From Clostridiales bacterium (lineage in GTDB: Bacteria; Bacillota; Clostridia; Christensenellales; Aristaeellaceae): DNA of 12,442 nucleotides. Positions 1 through 6,322 of the stretch are shown here, piece by piece. The stretch spans positions 1-12,442 of the forward strand of contig JALFHA010000323.1 in assembly GCA_022776785.1 (NCBI GenBank), given 5' to 3'. A program made the translations under genes and the position numbers. Under the pieces are notes generated by a model. That model was not told where the DNA came from and did not search any database. It saw nothing but the letters and a program-made list of their open reading frames with translations. How positions within the stretch are numbered: position 1 is the first letter of the stretch; each line of letters starts with the position of its first letter.

Positions 1-963
1 ATAAACGGTGACGATGCGCGCGCCCAGCTGCTCCGCCAGGCGCATGTTGTCTCGCAGACGCTGCTGCGTTTTTGTATCCTGCGCCTTTGCCGCCGCATTC
101 ATGACATACAGCGCGGTAAACCTGCCGTGAAAGGCTTCGCAAAGGCGCGCGGCCGTGCGGATAACCTTGGGATTGGAGGGGGCGGCGGAGAGGCCGATCA
201 GGATATGCTCGGCAATCGACGCAGCGGCTTTTCCGGGGTCGGCAGACTTCTGCGCCGCATGATTGACCCGGTCTGCGGCCTTGCGCAGCGCGATTTCCCG
301 CAGCGCAGCCAGATTCCGCACGGTGAAGAAGTTGTCCATCGCCCGGTGCGCCTGTCGCTCGCGGTAGATTTTTCCGGCCTTCAGCCGCTCAAGCAGCTCC
401 TCCGGCTCGATGTCCACCAGCTCCACCTGATCTGCCTCATCGAAGATGCTGTCCGGCACGCGCTCGCGCACCATGACGCCGGTGATGGACGCCACCAGGT
501 CGTTGAGGCTCTCCAGATGCTGCACATTGACCGTGGTATAGACATCGATGCCATGCCGCAGCAGCTCCTTCACATCCTGATAGCGTTTCTCATGGCGCGA
601 GCCCTCGGCGTTGGTGTGCGCCAGCTCGTCGAACAGCAGAATGTCGGGATTGCGGCTGAGCGCGGCGTCCAGATCAAGCTCGTGCAGCGCAATGCCCTTG
701 TGACGGATTTCCCGCAGCGGCAGGCGCGGAAGATTCTCCGCCAGCGCGGCGGTTTCAGGGCGGGCGTGCGGCTCAAGGTAGCCGATGACCACGTCAGCGC
801 CCTCTTTCTTAGCCTGATGCGCCGCCTTGAGCATGGCATAGGTCTTGCCCATGCCAGCCGCATAGCCAAAGAAGATTTTCAGCCTTCCGCGCTGCTCCTG
901 CTTCTCCCGTTCCGCCCGTTCCACCTGTCTGAGCAGTGCATCCGGATTGGGTCTGTCCTCCAT
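1..963 (-). CDS. kdpD: KdpD N-terminal region (partial, runs off the left edge)
   Basis: This is the cytoplasmic sensory N-terminus of KdpD, the osmosensitive potassium sensor that signals to KdpE. The 321 codons seen are open to the window edge. The PF02702-type domain carries a Walker A motif GYAAGMGKT (residues 33-41), a Walker B-like DILLFDELAHTN (107-118), and the family stretch GSRHEKRYQD...TTVNVQHLESLND (121-155). A universal-stress-like (Usp) domain starts near residue 253 (ILIGLSAAPSNPKVIRTAA). The ATG at 963 follows GGGAGG about 8 nt upstream. The gene lies 64 bp behind kdpC, with a hairpin between them. Full-length KdpD (about 900 aa) would add four membrane segments and a histidine kinase; whether they follow cannot be seen. 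The separate DUF4118 relic at 5696-6183 raises the possibility that this copy is a short KdpD without a kinase. Family identity is certain; the full architecture is not. Confidence 0.93.
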   Translation of the reverse strand, partial: MEDRPNPDALLRQVERAEREKQEQRGRLKIFFGYAAGMGKTYAMLKAAHQAKKEGADVVIGYLEPHARPETAALAENLPRLPLREIRHKGIALHELDLDAALSRNPDILLFDELAHTNAEGSRHEKRYQDVKELLRHGIDVYTTVNVQHLESLNDLVASITGVMVRERVPDSIFDEADQVELVDIEPEELLERLKAGKIYRERQAHRAMDNFFTVRNLAALREIALRKAADRVNHAAQKSADPGKAAASIAEHILIGLSAAPSNPKVIRTAARLCEAFHGRFTALYVMNAAAKAQDTKTQQRLRDNMRLAEQLGARIVTVY

Positions 964-991
964 GCGTAAGCCTCCCTGTTCAATCCTCAAA

Positions 992-1016
992 AGGGGAGCG
1001 CACAGCACGCTCCCCT
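992..1016 (-). terminator. Hairpin between kdpC and kdpD, probable attenuator
   Basis: On the minus strand a perfect 9-bp stem (GGGGAGCG and CGCTCCCC plus an A-T pair) with a 7-nt loop is followed by only four T residues and then GAGG. It starts about 12 nt after the kdpC stop codon. A strong stem with a short T tract suggests partial termination or 3'-end protection of the kdpFABC message, lowering kdpD relative to the pump genes. That role is inference. Confidence 0.6.
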
Positions 1017-1027
1017 CGATCAGCGGA

Positions 1028-1633
1028 TTACTCCTTCAGAATGCCGTCCAGCGCCAGATTGACCTTGAGTACGTTGACGCGCGGCTCGCCAAATATACCC
1101 AGCAGACGGCCCGTGGTGTAGCGGGCGATAATCTCCCGCACCTCGTCCTCCGTCCAGTCGGTGTTTGCGGCGATGCGCTTCACCTGATACTCGGCAGCCT
1201 CCGGGGAAATCTCCGGGTCAAGGCCGGAGCCGGACTCCGTAATCAGATCCACCGGCACGGGCGTAACGCCCATCTCCGGGTGCGCTGCGCGAATCGCAGC
1301 AACGCGCTGGGCATAGACGGCCTCCTGCTCATCTCCGGCCGGGGACTTGTTGGAAGCCCAGCCATATGCCAGAGGATTGCCCGCCTCATCGGTAAAGCTC
1401 TCCGTATCGACGCTCATGGGGCGGCCCCACAGGTGGTTCATCTGCGTGAACTGCTGCCCGATATGCTCGCTGCCGTAGTTCACGCCATCGATCACAATCA
1501 GGTCGCCGTTGGCCTGCTTATGGAAGAAGAGCTGTGCAAACCCCGTTGTCACCAGCGGATACACGACGCCGCACAGCAGCGTCATCACCAGCAGGAAGGC
1601 CAGCGCCTTGCCTGCCATATTGAATGTCTTCAT
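1028..1633 (-). CDS. kdpC: KdpC, potassium-transporting ATPase subunit C
   Basis: KdpC is the small subunit with a single membrane segment that stabilises the KdpFABC pump and raises ATP affinity. The 201-aa product is of normal family length (E. coli about 190). It has one N-terminal membrane helix (about residues 8-33) and then an extracytoplasmic domain with the family blocks GSEHIGQQFTQMNHLWGRP, and VPVDLITESGSGLDPEISPEAAEYQVKRIA near residues 127-156. The C-terminal LLGIFGEPRVNVLKVNLALD is also typical. Start ATG at 1633 is preceded by a G-rich ribosome binding site (GGGGGGAC). It begins only 15 bp after the 37-aa ORF at 1649-1762. No disruption is visible, although its partner kdpB is broken. 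Confidence 0.95.
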   Translation of the reverse strand: MKTFNMAGKALAFLLVMTLLCGVVYPLVTTGFAQLFFHKQANGDLIVIDGVNYGSEHIGQQFTQMNHLWGRPMSVDTESFTDEAGNPLAYGWASNKSPAGDEQEAVYAQRVAAIRAAHPEMGVTPVPVDLITESGSGLDPEISPEAAEYQVKRIAANTDWTEDEVREIIARYTTGRLLGIFGEPRVNVLKVNLALDGILKE

Positions 1634-1648
1634 ATCAAGCGTCCCCCC

Positions 1649-1762
1649 TCAGTGCAAATACTGCGGAAGATAGATCGCATAGCGAACCGTCATCGCGCAG
1701 ACGAACAGCAGAAGCATGACGCCAAGAGAACGGACGGTTTCCCTAAACATCGGTTTTTTCAT
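1649..1762 (-). CDS. Unrecognised 37-aa single-pass membrane protein inside the kdp operon
   Basis: A short ORF sits between kdpB and kdpC, where canonical kdp operons have no gene. It has a strong ribosome binding site (GGAGGG at 1775-1770) 7 nt before ATG, better than that of several neighbours. The product starts MKKPMFRETVRSLG, a basic amphipathic head, followed by a hydrophobic segment VMLLLFVCAMTV (about residues 14-25) and a short tail ending YLPQYLH. The head-in topology resembles small regulatory membrane peptides such as KdpF, but I recognise no family. Its position predicts co-expression with the pump, and it may be an extra Kdp subunit or assembly factor; that is inference. Because it is so short, it could also be a chance ORF. 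The RBS and hydrophobic pattern argue against that. Confidence 0.55.
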   Translation of the reverse strand: MKKPMFRETVRSLGVMLLLFVCAMTVRYAIYLPQYLH

Positions 1763-1787
1763 TTTGAATCCCTCCATGTATTGTGAA

Positions 1788-1838
1788 GTAAATCCGCTTG
1801 CCGGGTATCGGCCTCGGGCAGAAAAGCAGCGGATTTAC
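1788..1838. repeat. 51-bp inverted repeat between kdpB and the 37-aa ORF
   Basis: Perfect 11-bp arms GTAAATCCGCT (1788-1798) and AGCGGATTTAC (1828-1838) enclose a 29-nt GC-rich interior with a smaller inner TGCC/GGCA pairing. There is no T tract on either strand, so it is unlikely to be an intrinsic terminator. In the minus-strand mRNA it would form a stable stem just upstream of the small ORF's ribosome binding site. It could be an mRNA processing or stability element, or a short mobile repeat; neither can be decided here. Confidence 0.6.
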
Positions 1839-1873
1839 AGAGCTTCATCGCGATGCAGCCGACGGCATGCCCC

Positions 1874-2901
1874 TTACACAAGCCTTGCGGCAACCAGCAG
1901 CAGGTCGATCAGCTTGATGAAGATGAACGGCGCAGCCAGACCGCCCAGACCATACACCAACAGGTTGTGACTGAGCAGCTTCTTCGCGGGCACCTCGCGG
2001 TATTTGACGCCCTTCAGCGCCAGCGGAATCAGTGCGATGATGATGAGTGCGTTATAGATGATGGCGGAGAGAATCGCGCTTTCCGGGCTGTGAAGCTTCA
2101 TGATGTTGAGCGCCTGCAGGCCGGGGAACAGCGTGACGAACAGCGCCGGGATGATGGCGAAATACTTCGCCACGTCGTTGGCAATCGAGAAGGTCGTCAG
2201 GCTGCCGCGGGTCATCAGCAGCTGCTTGCCGATGCGCACCACGTCGATGAGCTTGGTCGGCGAGGAATCCAAATCGACCATGTTGCCGGCTTCCTTGGCC
2301 GCCTGCGTGCCGCTGTTCATGGCTACGGCCACGTCGGCCTGCGCCAGCGCCGGGGCGTCGTTGGTGCCGTCACCCGTCATGGCGACCAGATAGCCCTTCT
2401 TCTGGAAGTCGCGGATCATATCGAGCTTGCCCTCCGGCGTGGCTTCGGCAAGGAAGTCGTCCACGCCGCCGGGCAGGTTAACGCCGCTCATGCGGGTCTT
2501 GGCGGTAAAGGGCACAAACTCCGCGTGCATGCGATTTTGGTGATCTTCTCCTTGCGGTCAGCAGAGGGAATCTTATGGGCCTCCACATCCCGCTTTGCCG
2601 CGCGCAGCGCATCCGCCTGTACCTTGCCGCGCCCCTCGGCAATCGCCTCGGCGAAGTTGGCGAACAGGCAGGTAAACCACAGGATGACCGCGATAGCCAG
2701 AATAAAGCCGGACCCAAGCCCCGCGTCCTTGACCCCAAACAGCGAGCAGACGAACAGGATGGTCGTCAGAATAGCGGATACATACACCAGAAACATGACG
2801 GGGTTCTTGATCTGCACGCGGGGATTGAGCTTCGCGAAGGAATCCCCGATCGCCCGCATGACCATCTTTTTATCCATAAGAGCCGAAGTGTTCTTTTTCA
2901 T
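1874..2901 (-). pseudogene. kdpB: KdpB, potassium-pump ATPase subunit, with two internal deletions
   Basis: KdpB is the P-type ATPase that powers potassium import. About 340 residues remain of a family length near 680. The first 122 residues (MKKNTSALMDKKM to about DRKEKITK) are normal: membrane helices 1-2 and the start of the actuator domain. They jump at about 2531-2535, out of frame, to HAEFVPFTAKTRMSG of the nucleotide-binding domain. A second, in-frame jump at about 2472 joins MSGVNLPGG to VDDFLAEATPE. Lost are the TGES actuator loop, membrane helices 3-4, the DKTGT phosphorylation site and much of the ATP-binding domain. What remains after that (MTGDGTNDAPALAQADVAVAMNSGT and the last membrane helices to LLLVAARLV) is well conserved. 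ATG at 2901 fits the RBS (AAAGGACAGG) and the family N-terminus; ATG 2925 overlapping kdpA is the alternative. As read it cannot form a phosphoenzyme. Confidence 0.9.
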
Positions 2902-2924
2902 CACTTGATACCTGTCCTTTCCCA

Positions 2925-4679
2925 TCAGCCGAGCATCAGGAAGTGCTCAGCAATCGGGCCCAGCGCCAGCGCCGGGAAGAAGCTCAGCGCGCCGACGAGC
3001 AGCACGATGAAGATCAGCAGGAAGACGAACATGCCGTTGCTCGTGGAGAGCGTGCCCGCGCTCTCAGCGATGCGCTTTTTCTCCACCATCGAGCCGGCAA
3101 TCGCCAGCGTGGCGAGCATCGGCACGAAGCGCACGAAGATCATCACCAGACCGATGGAGACATTGAGGAACGGCGTATTGGCATTGAAGCCCGCGAAGGC
3201 GGAGCCGTTGTTGCCCGCGCCAGAGGAATACGCATACAGCACCTCGGAGAAGCCGTGCGCGCCTGCGTTATTCAGGCTCTCCACCGTGGAGGGCAGCATA
3301 CAGGCGATGCCCGCGCCGATCAGGCAGGCCACAGGCGTAGCCAGGCATACCAGCACCGCCATCTTCATCTCACGGGCCTCAATCTTCTTGCCCAGATATT
3401 CCGGCGTGTGGCCCACCATCAGCCCGACGATAAACACGGTCAGGATGACGAAGCCGATCATGCCGTACAGGCCGCAGCCCACACCGCCGAAGACCACCTC
3501 GCCAAGCTGCATCAGCAGCATCGGCACCAGACCGCCCAGCGGCGTATAGCTATCATGCATGGAGTTGACCGAGCCGTTGGAGGCCGCCGTCGTCCATGTC
3601 GCCCAGGTCACCGAGGTCGGGATACCAAAGCGGGTTTCCTTGCCCTCCATATTGACGGGGTTAGCGACTGCGCCGCCTTGCGCAAGCTGCGGCGTGCCCG
3701 CGTGCTCGGAGAGCGCGCCGAAGCCCACTGCCGCGACCAGCAGAATGAACATCGCCAGGAAGATCGCAACGCCCTGCTTTTTGTCCTTCACGCCATAGCC
3801 GAAGGCGAAGCAGCACGCAGCCGGAATCAGGAGCAGCGCCAGCATTTCGCCCAGATTGGAGAGCGGCGTCGGGTTCTCCAGCGGATGCGCGGAGTTGAGG
3901 CCGTTGTAGCCGCCGCCGTTGGTGCCCAGCTGCTTGATGGCAATCTGGCTGGACGCCGGGCCCATCGGGATGTAGCCTTTGGTGACCTCCACCTCCCGCG
4001 TCACCGTCGTGCCATCGTCGAGCTCAGTTTCCACGCTCGCCGTGACCGGTTCAAGGAGCTGATACTCCACATGCCCGGAGAAGTTCTGAATGACGCCCTG
4101 CGAGGTCTGCACCATCGCCAGCACCAGGGCCAGCGGCATCAGCACATACACCACGCTGCGCACCATGTCCGTGTAGAAGAAACCGACGCCGTGCTTCCTG
4201 ACGCGGGCCAGGCCGCGAATCAGCGCGAACATGACGGCAATGCCGACCGCGGGGGAGACGCAGTTCTGCACGCACAGGCCAAGCATCTGCGTGAAGTAGC
4301 TCAGCGTCGTCTCACCGGAATACGCCTGCCAGTTGGTGTTCGTCATGAAGGACGCCGCCGTGTTGAAGCCCAGATGCCAGCTTGTGCCGGGCATTCCCTC
4401 CGGGTTGAGCGGCAGCACGCTTTGCAGCTTCTGCATCGCCCACAGCGCCAGGAAACCGAAAAGGTTGAACAGCACGCACACGATGGCGTACCGTTTCCAG
4501 CCCATATCCTCGTTTTCGTCGATTCGCAGCAAGCGGTATATGCCCTTTTCAAGCGGGTGAAGCACGGGCGAAAGCAGCACCCGGTCGCCATTCATGACCT
4601 TGAACAGGTATTTTCCAAGCGGCCATGCCAGCACCACGAGCAGCACCAGATACAGGCCGTACTGAAGTCCTGCGTTCAT
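2925..4679 (-). CDS. kdpA: KdpA, potassium-binding channel-like subunit
   Basis: KdpA is the membrane subunit of KdpFABC that selects and translocates potassium; it is related to the Trk/Ktr channel superfamily. The 584-aa product is full length (E. coli 557) with about ten hydrophobic segments. Conserved filter-region blocks are visible: TNTNWQAYSGE (113-123), VQNCVSPAVGIAV (137-149), GTNGGGYNGLNSAHPLENP (252-270), LMQLGEVVFGGVGCGLYG, and YAYSSGAGNNGSAFAG near residue 485. The loop around residues 205-240 is acidic and variable. ATG at 4679 directly abuts the kdpF stop codon, with GGGAG inside kdpF as the RBS. Its TGA overlaps the possible upstream kdpB ATG. No damage is seen. Confidence 0.97.
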   Translation of the reverse strand: MNAGLQYGLYLVLLVVLAWPLGKYLFKVMNGDRVLLSPVLHPLEKGIYRLLRIDENEDMGWKRYAIVCVLFNLFGFLALWAMQKLQSVLPLNPEGMPGTSWHLGFNTAASFMTNTNWQAYSGETTLSYFTQMLGLCVQNCVSPAVGIAVMFALIRGLARVRKHGVGFFYTDMVRSVVYVLMPLALVLAMVQTSQGVIQNFSGHVEYQLLEPVTASVETELDDGTTVTREVEVTKGYIPMGPASSQIAIKQLGTNGGGYNGLNSAHPLENPTPLSNLGEMLALLLIPAACCFAFGYGVKDKKQGVAIFLAMFILLVAAVGFGALSEHAGTPQLAQGGAVANPVNMEGKETRFGIPTSVTWATWTTAASNGSVNSMHDSYTPLGGLVPMLLMQLGEVVFGGVGCGLYGMIGFVILTVFIVGLMVGHTPEYLGKKIEAREMKMAVLVCLATPVACLIGAGIACMLPSTVESLNNAGAHGFSEVLYAYSSGAGNNGSAFAGFNANTPFLNVSIGLVMIFVRFVPMLATLAIAGSMVEKKRIAESAGTLSTSNGMFVFLLIFIVLLVGALSFFPALALGPIAEHFLMLG

Positions 4680-4769
4680 TTACAAGTTCTCTCCCTTCAG
4701 CAGCACATAGACCAGATAGACCAGCATCGCTGCGGAGACAACGCCGTTCAATATCAGAAGAATCTGCAT
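4680..4769 (-). CDS. kdpF: KdpF, 29-aa regulatory membrane peptide of the Kdp pump
   Basis: The peptide MQILLILNGVVSAAMLVYLV... is one hydrophobic helix ending KGENL, typical of KdpF (E. coli 29 aa), which stabilises the KdpABC complex in the membrane. Assignment rests on size, hydrophobicity and position: its TAA directly adjoins the kdpA ATG, so the two are translationally coupled. A good ribosome binding site (GGAGGAAAGAGAGG) lies 6 nt upstream of ATG 4769. Confidence 0.88.
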   Translation of the reverse strand: MQILLILNGVVSAAMLVYLVYVLLKGENL

Positions 4770-4796
4770 AGCAGCCTCTCTTTCCTCCGCACCCCA

Positions 4797-4934
4797 TCAG
4801 CTGGATGAGGCGCGATGCATGTCTTCGCGGAAGCGGTAGAGCGGTACCATCTCCATGCCCCGCGAGCGTGGATATTGTATCGCAAATCCAATAAAGGTGC
4901 GCTTAAAGGGCATCTTTATACATACAGATTCCAT
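4797..4934 (-). CDS. Unrecognised 45-aa ORF leading the kdp operon
   Basis: This ORF would be the first gene of the kdp transcript. It begins about 28 nt after the predicted transcription start, has AGGGGA about 10 nt before ATG 4934, and ends 27 nt before kdpF. The product is soluble and basic (MESVCIKMPFKRTFIGFAIQ to YRFREDMHRASSS), with no membrane segment or run of regulatory codons. Codon choice in the second half looks like that of the neighbouring genes. It could be a small functional protein of the operon, a leader peptide coupling translation to kdpF, or a chance ORF in a roughly 190-nt leader. An 11-bp sequence (ACGCTCGCGGG on the minus strand) occurs both near the transcript start (4954-4964) and inside the ORF (4859-4869). 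No known family is recognised. Confidence 0.4.
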   Translation of the reverse strand: MESVCIKMPFKRTFIGFAIQYPRSRGMEMVPLYRFREDMHRASSS

Positions 4935-4968
4935 TAACGCGCAATCCCCTGCTCCCGCGAGCGTCCTT

Positions 4969-5036
4969 ATCGTAGCACAGATGCTGTGAAGGCGCTGTGA
5001 GAAAGCAGGGGATTCGTGTGAGGATTGTGTGAGGAT
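4969..5036 (-). promoter_or_regulatory. kdp promoter with four-half-site repeat box (copy 1)
   Basis: On the minus strand two identical-core 11-mers, ATCCTCACACA and ATCCTCACACG (5036-5015), are followed by CTCAC (5001-4997) and TTCAC (4990-4986). The half-site starts are 11, 21 and 11 bp apart, one or two helical turns, so all lie on the same face of the DNA. The -10 TACGAT (4974-4969) is 16 bp beyond the last half-site start and there is no -35 consensus, as expected for an activator-dependent promoter. The same module occurs at 7782-7849. OmpR/PhoB-family regulators such as KdpE bind direct repeats of about 11 bp, so a KdpE site is the natural inference. The box also lies just upstream of the divergent acetyltransferase promoter. 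Confidence 0.8.
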
Positions 5037-5057
5037 CGGGGACATCTAATTGCCCGC

Positions 5058-5085
5058 TTGTCTTTCGGAGAGAGGGTGGTATAAT
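5058..5085 (+). promoter_or_regulatory. Promoter of the acetyltransferase gene
   Basis: TTGTCT (5058-5063), a 16-bp spacer and a perfect TATAAT (5080-5085). The in-frame ATG at 5084 lies inside the -10 box, so it cannot be the translation start; this supports the start at 5138. The kdp promoter box ends about 20 bp upstream on the opposite strand, so the two divergent promoters could influence each other. Confidence 0.7.
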
Positions 5086-5137
5086 GGCAGAAGGGAAGAA
5101 AGTCCCGGTGAACCGGAATTCTGAAAGGAAGCCATTG

Positions 5138-5668
5138 ATGAACACAGAACGTATTACAAGTCCTCGACATCCTTTGTATAAGCGAGCCTCGGATCTTTAT
5201 CAAATCAGTTTCCCTCTTCATGAGCAGCGGGAAGCATTTTCTCAAACGGCGATTTTGCATGATGATGCCTATCATTTCGACCTGATTTACGATGCGGGTA
5301 CTTTTGTAGGGCTTGTTTTGTATTGGGAAACCTCGGATTATATCTATATCGAGCATTTTTGTATTTTGCCAGAAATGCGAAACAAGAAATACGGTCAAAG
5401 GACACTTTCGCTTTTGAAGACGCGGCAGAAAACGCTCATACTTGAGATTGACCCACCAATTGATGCAATATCAGTGAGAAGAAAAGGATTCTATGAACGA
5501 TGTGGATTTATTGAGAATCCATATCCCCATATCCATCCTCCGTACCATAAAGGAAACAAAGGACATGAACTTCTCATCATGAGCAGTCCTGTGTCGATTT
5601 CGCAAGCGGAGTATGACGCCTTTCATGCTTATCTACAGGAAAAGATCATGAACCATGCGTTTGTATGA
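5138..5668 (+). CDS. GNAT-type N-acetyltransferase, substrate unknown
   Basis: The 176-aa protein resembles the GNAT fold, which moves an acetyl group from acetyl-CoA to an amine. The centre has the expected order: a beta strand with FVGLVLYW (about 55-62), then YIYIEHFCILPEMRNKKYGQRTLSLL (about 68-93), where PEMRNKKYG matches the acetyl-CoA pyrophosphate loop, then LILEIDPP and FYERCGF, typical of motif B. The exact substrate cannot be read. Start ATG 5138 has AAAGGAAG upstream with good spacing. The gene is clearly AT-richer than everything around it and stands alone, opposite in strand to both flanking kdp pieces, so it was probably gained by horizontal transfer. It converges with the kdpDE relic, ending 28 bp from it. 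Confidence 0.75.
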   Translation: MNTERITSPRHPLYKRASDLYQISFPLHEQREAFSQTAILHDDAYHFDLIYDAGTFVGLVLYWETSDYIYIEHFCILPEMRNKKYGQRTLSLLKTRQKTLILEIDPPIDAISVRRKGFYERCGFIENPYPHIHPPYHKGNKGHELLIMSSPVSISQAEYDAFHAYLQEKIMNHAFV

Positions 5669-5695
5669 ATTTCAGCTTATCAAGCCCTCCTGTGC

Positions 5696-6183
5696 TCACT
5701 CCCTCTCCTCCACAAGCCTGTAGCCCACGCCGATTTCCGTGAGGATGTAGCGCGGTCTGGCGGGGTTCTTTTCAATCTTCCTGCGCAGGTCGGCGGTCAG
5801 CGTCCGCAGCGCCTGCATGTCCTGCTCACGCTCCATGGCCTGCCGCGCGCTGCGCTTCATCTGCGCAGTCAGCGTGCTTGTAAAAACCGCGGTGAGCGTC
5901 ATGATGGCGAACGTGATCAGATAGCTGGTGTCGTTGACCGCGAAGGTGAAGCGTGGCTCCGAAAAAAGCAATTGAAGGCAAACGTCGCCGCAACCGACGC
6001 CGCCAGCCCATACGCGGGGCTATGCGAATACCGGGCAATGATCAGCACCGCCGCAAGATAGATCCTCACAATATTGATTTCCGGGAATCCCAGCCATGCG
6101 AACAGGTATCCCGCCGCAGTCGCCAGCAGCGCCACCCGTACGACCTTTGCCGCATCCAGCCACGAAAAATGCCGTTTATCCAT
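5696..6183 (-). pseudogene. Relic of a KdpD-like sensor kinase fused to the KdpE C-terminus
   Basis: Reading on the minus strand, MDKRHFSWLDAAKVVRVALL to FAFNCFF is the first half of the DUF4118 four-helix membrane domain of KdpD. At about 5965 a run of six T shifts the frame; a seventh T would give NCFFSEPRFTFAVNDTSYLITFAI, the expected second half. After the last helix and QAMEREQDMQ the sequence jumps in frame to LRTLTADLRRKIEKNPARPRYILTEIGVGYRL, the end of the winged-helix domain of KdpE. The HisKA/ATPase kinase core, the KdpE receiver domain and most of the DNA-binding domain are missing. The start ATG 6183 has its own RBS (GAGGG) and no KdpD N-terminal domain before it, so the ancestor was probably a separate sensor-kinase/regulator pair upstream of kdpF. 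The relic is non-functional as read. Confidence 0.85.
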
Positions 6184-6215
6184 TTAATTCCCTCTTCTCT
6201 GTATTTTCTTACGAT

Positions 6216-6244
6216 AAGGTATGCCCGATTTCTGTTAGCGTCAA
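6216..6244 (-). promoter_or_regulatory. Possible promoter of the kdpDE relic
   Basis: On the minus strand TTGACG (6244-6239), a 17-bp spacer and TACCTT (6221-6216), about 33 bp before the start codon. The -35 is close to consensus and the -10 matches only at three positions. It diverges from the corA promoter, with about 20 bp between this -35 and the corA palindrome. It does not contain the CTCAC repeat box. Confidence 0.4.
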
Positions 6245-6263
6245 GTCCTTATCTCGTTTCTCT

Positions 6264-6298
6264 GCGGGATTGCAATCCCGCGAACAGAAGGCTATAAT
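6264..6298 (+). promoter_or_regulatory. corA promoter with perfect 18-bp palindromic operator
   Basis: TTGCAA (6270-6275), exactly 17 bp, then a perfect TATAAT (6293-6298). The -35 is embedded in the centre of GCGGGATTGCAATCCCGC (6264-6281), identical to its reverse complement over all 18 bases. No T tract follows, so it is not a terminator. Its position over the -35 fits a dimeric repressor that blocks RNA polymerase. The regulator is not identified. Confidence 0.75.
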
Positions 6299-6322
6299 GG
6301 TGCGCAAAGGGGGCGTATTTGC

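Noticed and set aside
2478..2925. KdpB N-terminal ORF as a genuine short protein
   Set aside because: After about DRKEKITK the frame leaves the KdpB sequence and reads the C-terminal part out of frame (CTRSLCPLPPRPA), so its stop is a deletion product.
2943..4808. 621-codon open frame opposite kdpA and kdpF
   Set aside because: It is antisense to the unmistakable kdpA. Its composition, extremely rich in H, R, Q and E, is the usual shadow of a GC-rich membrane-protein gene, and it has no recognisable domain.
4775..4962. Possible c-di-AMP riboswitch in the kdp leader
   Set aside because: Such riboswitches are common before potassium genes, but I see none of the conserved core pieces, and most of the leader reads as a 45-aa ORF. 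The repeated ACGCTCGCGGG did not assemble into a known fold.
5084..5137. Upstream in-frame ATG for the acetyltransferase
   Set aside because: It lies within the TATAAT -10 box and has no suitable spacing to a ribosome binding site, whereas ATG 5138 has AAAGGAAG.
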